A stretch of DNA of 52,428 bases from Chromera velia. Its lineage: Eukaryota > Sar > Chromeraceae. Below are positions 47,879-52,428 of this stretch, piece after piece. The position numbers and the translations under genes are program-made. The notes below the pieces were generated by a model. That model saw only the letters and a list, made by a program, of their open reading frames with translations. It did not search any database and had not been told where the DNA came from. Every line of letters begins with the position of its first letter. Within the stretch, counting starts at the first letter, position 1. The stretch lies in contig JAHBMJ010005722.1 in the NCBI GenBank assembly GCA_018398765.1, forward strand, positions 1 to 52,428, read 5' to 3'.

Positions 47879-50156
47879 ATGTGTGTGTGTGTGTGTGTGT
47901 GTATGTGTGCGTGTGTATGTGTGTGTGTATGTGTGCGTGTGTCTGTGTGTACGTGTGTGTTTGTATGTGTGTATGTGTGTATGTGTGTGTGTGTGATAAT
48001 ATATTCATATGAATGGGTGCACGCACACAGATCAAACCCCAACTGGAGCGTCTCCTCCACCTGCCCCCTGGTGCATTGACTAAGGAAGTCCAGTTGAACC
48101 AGAATTTGATGGAACTCTTCCTCGACTTCCAGATCCCGTCAGACCTCGTCACTTTCTCGGGAGACCCCAACGCAAGTCTGAACGGTAAGATTCAGATAAC
48201 TGCTGAGCCTCTACAGATAGTGATACTTGAAATGAAGCGGACTGAGTCGTGTTTTTTTTGTGTTTTTTACATGCCTGACCTCCGTTTGTGTGCTCACCTC
48301 GCTGCCCGCTTTGGTCATACATAGATTTTGTTTAATGTCCGGAAGAGTTGCACTCGTGTCCGTCATCTGCTGTCATAAATTGACGACGTTCCGTGGGCGC
48401 GTGGGGCATCGTGCCTTCTCAAGCTGTGTCTTGGTTTCTTCGTGTGCGTCCGTCTGTTTGTTTGCGTGTGTTTGCCTCTCCTATAGTTGTACTCAGAAGT
48501 TAGGCAGCGAGCCAGAATTTATTTGGCATCCTTGCTCTTCTCTTAGTACATCAAGTGGTACATGAACGCACATCTGCGGATTTGAGTCCGTTCAAAACAG
48601 GCGCAGATACATCCACTGCTGTGTGTGTGTGTGTGCGTGTGTGATTGATTGATTGTGCCCGAGTGAGTGTGTGCAGAGAAGCTGGAGGCCGTGAAGGGCC
48701 ACGTGGGGGAGATGTTCAAGATCATCAACGCCCAGAAGCAGAAGCAGATAGACGACCAGAAGATGGCAGCACAAAACGCTGTCCTGTCGAGGATAGAGGA
48801 TGGAAAGAACAGACACAGCAGGAGAGGAAAGGGCTGGAGGGGCGGCAGTTCTTCACTCGAGTCTGCCGACCTCGAGGAAGATGAGATCTGCATGGAACGA
48901 TGTGAAGACGCGAGCATGTCTCTCAGTTTGTGTGCCGACGGAGCGATGCCACAAATGGCTTACATGGCACCACCCGTTGGTGCGATGGCATCCAAGTCTG
49001 CCGCACCGCCCATGCAGATGAGGGCCCGGAACGCCGCCCCTGTCCCCTCCTCTACTCCCGTGCCGTCTCCCCCCGTCGCAACGTCCAGAAAACAACACGG
49101 AGGCCTGCAGCCCGCACAGCAGGAACAGGGCCAAGGCAAGAGCACACCCCAGGAAGGACAGCAGCCCGAGGCGGGGGAGGAGGGCGCTGCGGCAGGTGGC
49201 GCCGCGGGAGCAGGGGGTCACGGTGGGGTCCCTTCTCGTGTGATTGACTACACACGCGTGCCTGCCCGGATGGACAAAAAGTTTGAGGTTCTCGACATCG
49301 ACGCTGCCCTGCGGCCCACAACGATTTCTGTGGGAGAGGTGTGGACTCGCACTTCTCAGGCAGGTACGTGAGGTGTGCACATACTGGCAAGCAGGCAGCC
49401 AGGTTCCCCTCTACACACACACACATGTGTGTGTGTGTACACATGCATGATCCTGGGATCATGTGAAGCACCTGTGCATGTGTTAGAACATCATTTTCAG
49501 TGGATGGCACACGGTGTTTGTCGGAAGAGGATGCCTGCATTGGCTTTCGCAACCAAGGCCGTATCTTTGGACGGTGTTCTCGCATCCGTTTGCCCATTCT
49601 GCCTGCCTCCGTTTGTTTTGTCCCACTTCATGTAGATTTTTGGTGTGTTGCGATTCGGCATGATTTCGTCTCTTTGCCTGGCTGTCTCTGAAGACCTCAG
49701 AGGACCTCCAAGCGACAGTGAATTCAAAAGGAAGTCGTGGAAAGGAGGGAGCACACGCAGAGTCTTTGTACAGATTCATGGCACACCACCATACGCATTG
49801 CAGAAATTAGTGCGTCCAGCACCCACAGAGTATAATGCATCTACCATTCACCACTTTTACGTGTGTGGGTGCGTCTGTGTCAGGTCTGTTGGGAAAACCG
49901 GAGACGAAATCTCTGGAGGCGGAGGAGCAGAGGAAGGAGAGAAGCAGGGCGATGGACTTGCTCGACGCCCTCACTCTCTCAGGCGCACTCCAATTGGAGG
50001 TCTGTCTGCCTGCCTGCCTGCCTGTCTGTCTGTCTGTCTGTCCAGTGATCACGTGAAAGTCTGTCGGGAGGTGGAGAGGCAAGGGGCGCTTAACTCTCAC
50101 CTTTCGGGCCCCCTGCCCACTTTGTCTGAGTTGTCGTGATGTTCTTTTGTCTTTGT

Positions 50157-50188
<32 letters not shown>

Positions 50189-50233
50189 TTTGTCTGTTGT
50201 GTTCATGAAGAAAAGGAGGGAGAAGAAGAAGAA

Positions 50234-50267
<34 letters not shown>

Positions 50268-50310
50268 TTAGCTGTTTGTATCGGTTGTTGCGTGTTCTGA
50301 TATCAAAGAC

Positions 50311-50363
<53 letters not shown>

Positions 50364-51116
50364 TCGTTCTTATGGTGAGACAATCTGTAAATGAGTTGAA
50401 GAAGCTTCTCCTCCGTGCAGCAAAATGAAGACAGCAAGCATCTCAGAAAAAAAGATGTACAGTCGTTCTCTGCCGCTTTCCTTTGCTTGTTTGTTCTTCC
50501 TTTCTGTTTGTTTGTTCAAACCTGCAGGGCGCCTCTCTCCACGTGGTTGTGGCTGCGACCCACTGTTTCGACGAGACATTGATGGACTCTCTGGTGAAGA
50601 AGAACGTGAACCCGATTGAGAAGATCGAGAGGAGCACTCTCATCGTGGCCTCCACTATCTACGACCTTCCTGTGCCCGCGCTGATTGCAGGTAGGTAGGT
50701 GGGTTGCTTGCTTATTGCTTTGTTTCTTTGTTTGTTTTGTCTATGTACTTTGTTACTTCTCGAAGAGGCGAAAAGCACAAGCAAACAGTCTTTCTTTCTC
50801 CTTTTCTGCTGTCGGATTGCAAGCAATCAGAAGCTCAGCGCAACATGCCTCTGCGCCTCCAGTGATTGCATTTGGCAGCATTTTTTCTTGCGGCAGTTCC
50901 TTCGAAATGACAGAAAGCTTTACGAGAAAATAAGCTTTGATCTTCCTGTCACTGTCTATTTAATTGCTGATCTTCCTGTCACTGTCTATTTAATTGCATT
51001 TGCTGGTCTTCTTTGATTTCATTTGATGCCTTTGATCTGATTCGTTCTTTTTGATTGCAGAGCCCCAGAAGGAGCGCATTCAGACGTACTCCCCCATGCT
51101 GATGGACGGGCAGTGA
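42225..51116 (+). CDS. 966-aa protein of unrecognised family, 15 exons
   Basis: Exons are 42225-42299, 42714-42754, 43553-43681, 44033-44145, 44384-44505, 44681-44917, 45322-45891, 46185-46403, 46767-46921, 47439-47502, 48031-48184, 48677-49363, 49884-49999, 50528-50690 and 51061-51116. All phases agree and total 2901 bases. The start is the ATG in AAAAATGGAG, beginning [21 protein letters not shown] see no signal peptide or membrane span. Conserved-looking blocks are [55 protein letters not shown] with [17 protein letters not shown], a helical middle (residues about 240-430), [20 protein letters not shown] and, near the end, [20 protein letters not shown] followed by [20 protein letters not shown] Pro/Ala/Gln-rich linker occupies about residues 720-820. 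I believe similar large cytosolic proteins exist in other protists but cannot name a family or function. The acceptor region of the third exon is triplicated. Confidence 0.85.
43317..43578 (+). repeat. triplicated intron/exon junction in the 966-aa gene
   Basis: The string CAG|GTAYGAGGACAAATACC..CTTGCAG occurs at 43317-43345, 43418-43446 and 43550-43578, with the flanking TGCATTTTCTAAAAGAATTC unit also repeated. Only the third copy continues into the rest of the exon. The first copy has the best polypyrimidine tract (TTTCCCTCCCACTGGCAG). Confidence 0.9.
43463..43515. repeat. (GTAT)n microsatellite inside the triplicated unit
   Basis: The second unit of the triplication is lengthened by a GTAT array absent from the first. 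Confidence 0.9.
43691..43752. repeat. (TTTC)n microsatellite after a donor
   Basis: The tract begins a few bases after the GTAGGC donor of exon 43553-43681. Confidence 0.9.
47810..47996. repeat. (CT)n-(GT)n compound microsatellite
   Basis: About 190 bases of dinucleotide repeat lie in the intron before exon 48031-48184 of the 966-aa gene. Confidence 0.9.
49998..50042. repeat. (CTGC)n-(CTGT)n array starting at a donor
   Basis: The GTCTGT donor of exon 49884-49999 is the first unit of this array. Confidence 0.9.
50158..50365. repeat. (TTTC)n, (CTGT)n and (CT)n-(CA)n arrays
   Basis: Three arrays lie in the same 528-base intron. Between the first two is the GTTGTGTTCATGAAGAAAAG segment shared with 11341-11375. 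Confidence 0.9.
50939..50998 (+). repeat. 30-bp tandem duplication in the last intron
   Basis: Two adjacent copies of a 30-base unit containing GATCTTCCTGTCACTGTCTA and ending TTTAATTGC, differing at most by one base. Confidence 0.9.
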
Positions 51117-52428
51117 GCGCAAGAGGGGGATAGAGGCCGAGAAGGGGACGGACGGAAGGAAACAAATGAGAGGAGAGGAGAAGAGAGGAGAATGGCAAAG
51201 AAGGTCCAAGCAACGAGGAACACTCCAGCAAGCAAAGCGTGTGAAATTTCATTTTGAAGTTGGGTTTGCCGCCAGGTGGAAAAAGACAAAAAAAAAGAGA
51301 ATGAGATCCCAAGAGAGAAGGGAATTTAATTGAAGGAAGGAAGGAAGTGAGCAAGCTGGCTTGCTATCTCTCCTCTGTTTGTTCCTTACGCGCCCTTTCT
51401 GTTCTCCAATCCTCCGGACGGACTGTTTCTTCCTTCCTTCCTAATCTGGTCAGATCATCAGGGGATTCAAACAATAAATGGGATGATCGATTCACCCCTC
51501 GGAAAGGAAGAGAGACCTCCCATTCACCGTGCAATTAGTTTTTTTTTTCTTTCCTCCTTTCTGTTCTTTGCTTTCTTGGCGAGAGTGCTCCCTCAAATGA
51601 CCGATAGGTCTTTCGATCTCTCGCCCTCTCTTTCTCTCACTCACTCCCGCTCTTCATCCTGTTTCTTTCTTCCTGCCGGTGTCTGTCTGGCTGCCTCGAT
51701 GTCTGCTTTTCCGACTGTTTATCTGGCTGTCTGGTCGTGATCGGACAGGCAGAATCATATGCTATCCCTGTTCCTTCCTTCCTTCCTTCCTTTCTCCCCC
51801 TTTTCCTTGTCACTTCCGTCCCCTGGCCACTTCCTCCACTCTCCTGGCGTCCGTCCGTGTCCCTCCATTCATCCGAATGTCCATTCGTCCACCGGTTTCT
51901 TCTGTTGCTTTGGGGCTCTCTCTGAAGGGAGCTCTGCTCGAGCGACTGCTCTTCATCAATTTTGTCCTTTCTTTCGGCCCTCCTCTCCCTCTCTTCCCTC
52001 CTCTGTGGTGGGTGGGTGGCTCAGGAATGGAATGGCGGACACACGAATCTTTTCAGGGGGAAGGGGGTCGGGACCGGGGAAGGAGCCATCAAACTTGGCG
52101 CGTGTGTATGTTCGATCGTGTGGCGGTTCTTCATCAAACTCGTCGTCAAGACTAACGGTTAAGTTGTGCGGTTGCTTTCATTTTTGTCATCACCTAATGG
52201 TGATCATATGTGATCATTATGATATACGCGCCGCGATGCTTATGAGGACCAAATATCATGAGGTTTTATGAGGATATTCATGCAGTGGTAAAAATATTAG
52301 TATGATTACTATCACTTCAATTTAATTTAAAAACTATACAAATTTCTATTATGTAGGGTAAAGGCTCGGTCGTTCAAATGTTAATTTTATAAAGATAATC
52401 AGTATTAGAGAGCTATATATCCACCCTC
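51117..52428. other. 3' flank of the 966-aa gene, no gene supported
   Basis: Purine-rich then pyrimidine-rich sequence, becoming AT-rich after about 52150. An AATAAA at 51472-51477 could be a polyadenylation signal but is isolated. Open frames at 51679-52271 overlap in several frames and contain only Ser/Pro/Phe/Leu-rich low-complexity sequence. Confidence 0.5.

Noticed and set aside
1-52428. tRNA, rRNA or snRNA genes
   Set aside because: I looked for TTCGA-type B boxes and cloverleaf-like segments and found isolated matches only (for example near 17693 and 19480), without paired arms.

Overview
The window is nuclear DNA from an intron-rich eukaryote. Reading frames are broken into short exons of 24 to about 1500 bases, bounded by GT...AG introns that are full of microsatellites ((CT)n, (TG)n, (CTGT)n, (TTTC)n). 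Protein features (a divergent actin-related protein, a probable mitochondrial IGR/mS41-type protein, a NYN-like protein and a 966-residue protein of no recognised family) together with this intron style suggest a protist. A chromerid-type alveolate such as Chromera velia is my best guess, but nothing in the window proves it. There are no bacterial-type operons, tRNA, rRNA or CRISPR arrays.

Layout: 1-5444 (+) is the 3' part of a gene for a helix-rich protein of unknown function. 5445-12967 has no gene I can support; it holds AT-rich DNA with short dispersed repeats, a GC-rich patch, two oppositely oriented satellite arrays of one repeat family (9095-11090), long CTGT and GAGT microsatellites, and a 21-base N gap. 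12968-16877 (+) is an 8-exon actin-related protein of 392 aa. 16878-18813 is repeat-rich. 18814-22641 (+) is an 8-exon, 322-aa protein with a likely mitochondrial presequence and an IGR/mS41-like domain. 22642-32625 has no supported gene and includes about 0.9 kb of TG-rich repeat. 32626-40463 (-) is a six-exon (5' incomplete) gene for a protein of at least 1729 aa with a NYN-like N-terminal domain, two cold-shock-like segments and long Arg/Glu/Asp/Gly-rich disordered regions. 40464-42224 is the divergent intergenic region. 42225-51116 (+) is a 15-exon, 966-aa protein. 51117-52428 is 3' flank.

The gene models were built by hand. In the actin-related, IGR/mS41 and 966-aa genes every exon joins in phase and the total length is a multiple of three, which is strong internal support. 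In the actin-related gene residue numbering matches conventional actin exactly through residue 168. Points of most interest: the actin-related protein lacks both residues that drive ATP hydrolysis in actin (positions 137 and 161); about 40% of inferred 5' splice sites read GTC rather than GTR; one intron/exon junction of the 966-aa gene is present three times in tandem; and the NYN-like gene appears to combine a degenerate nuclease fold with two cold-shock-like domains. The genes are not evidently a single pathway; their adjacency need not mean joint function.
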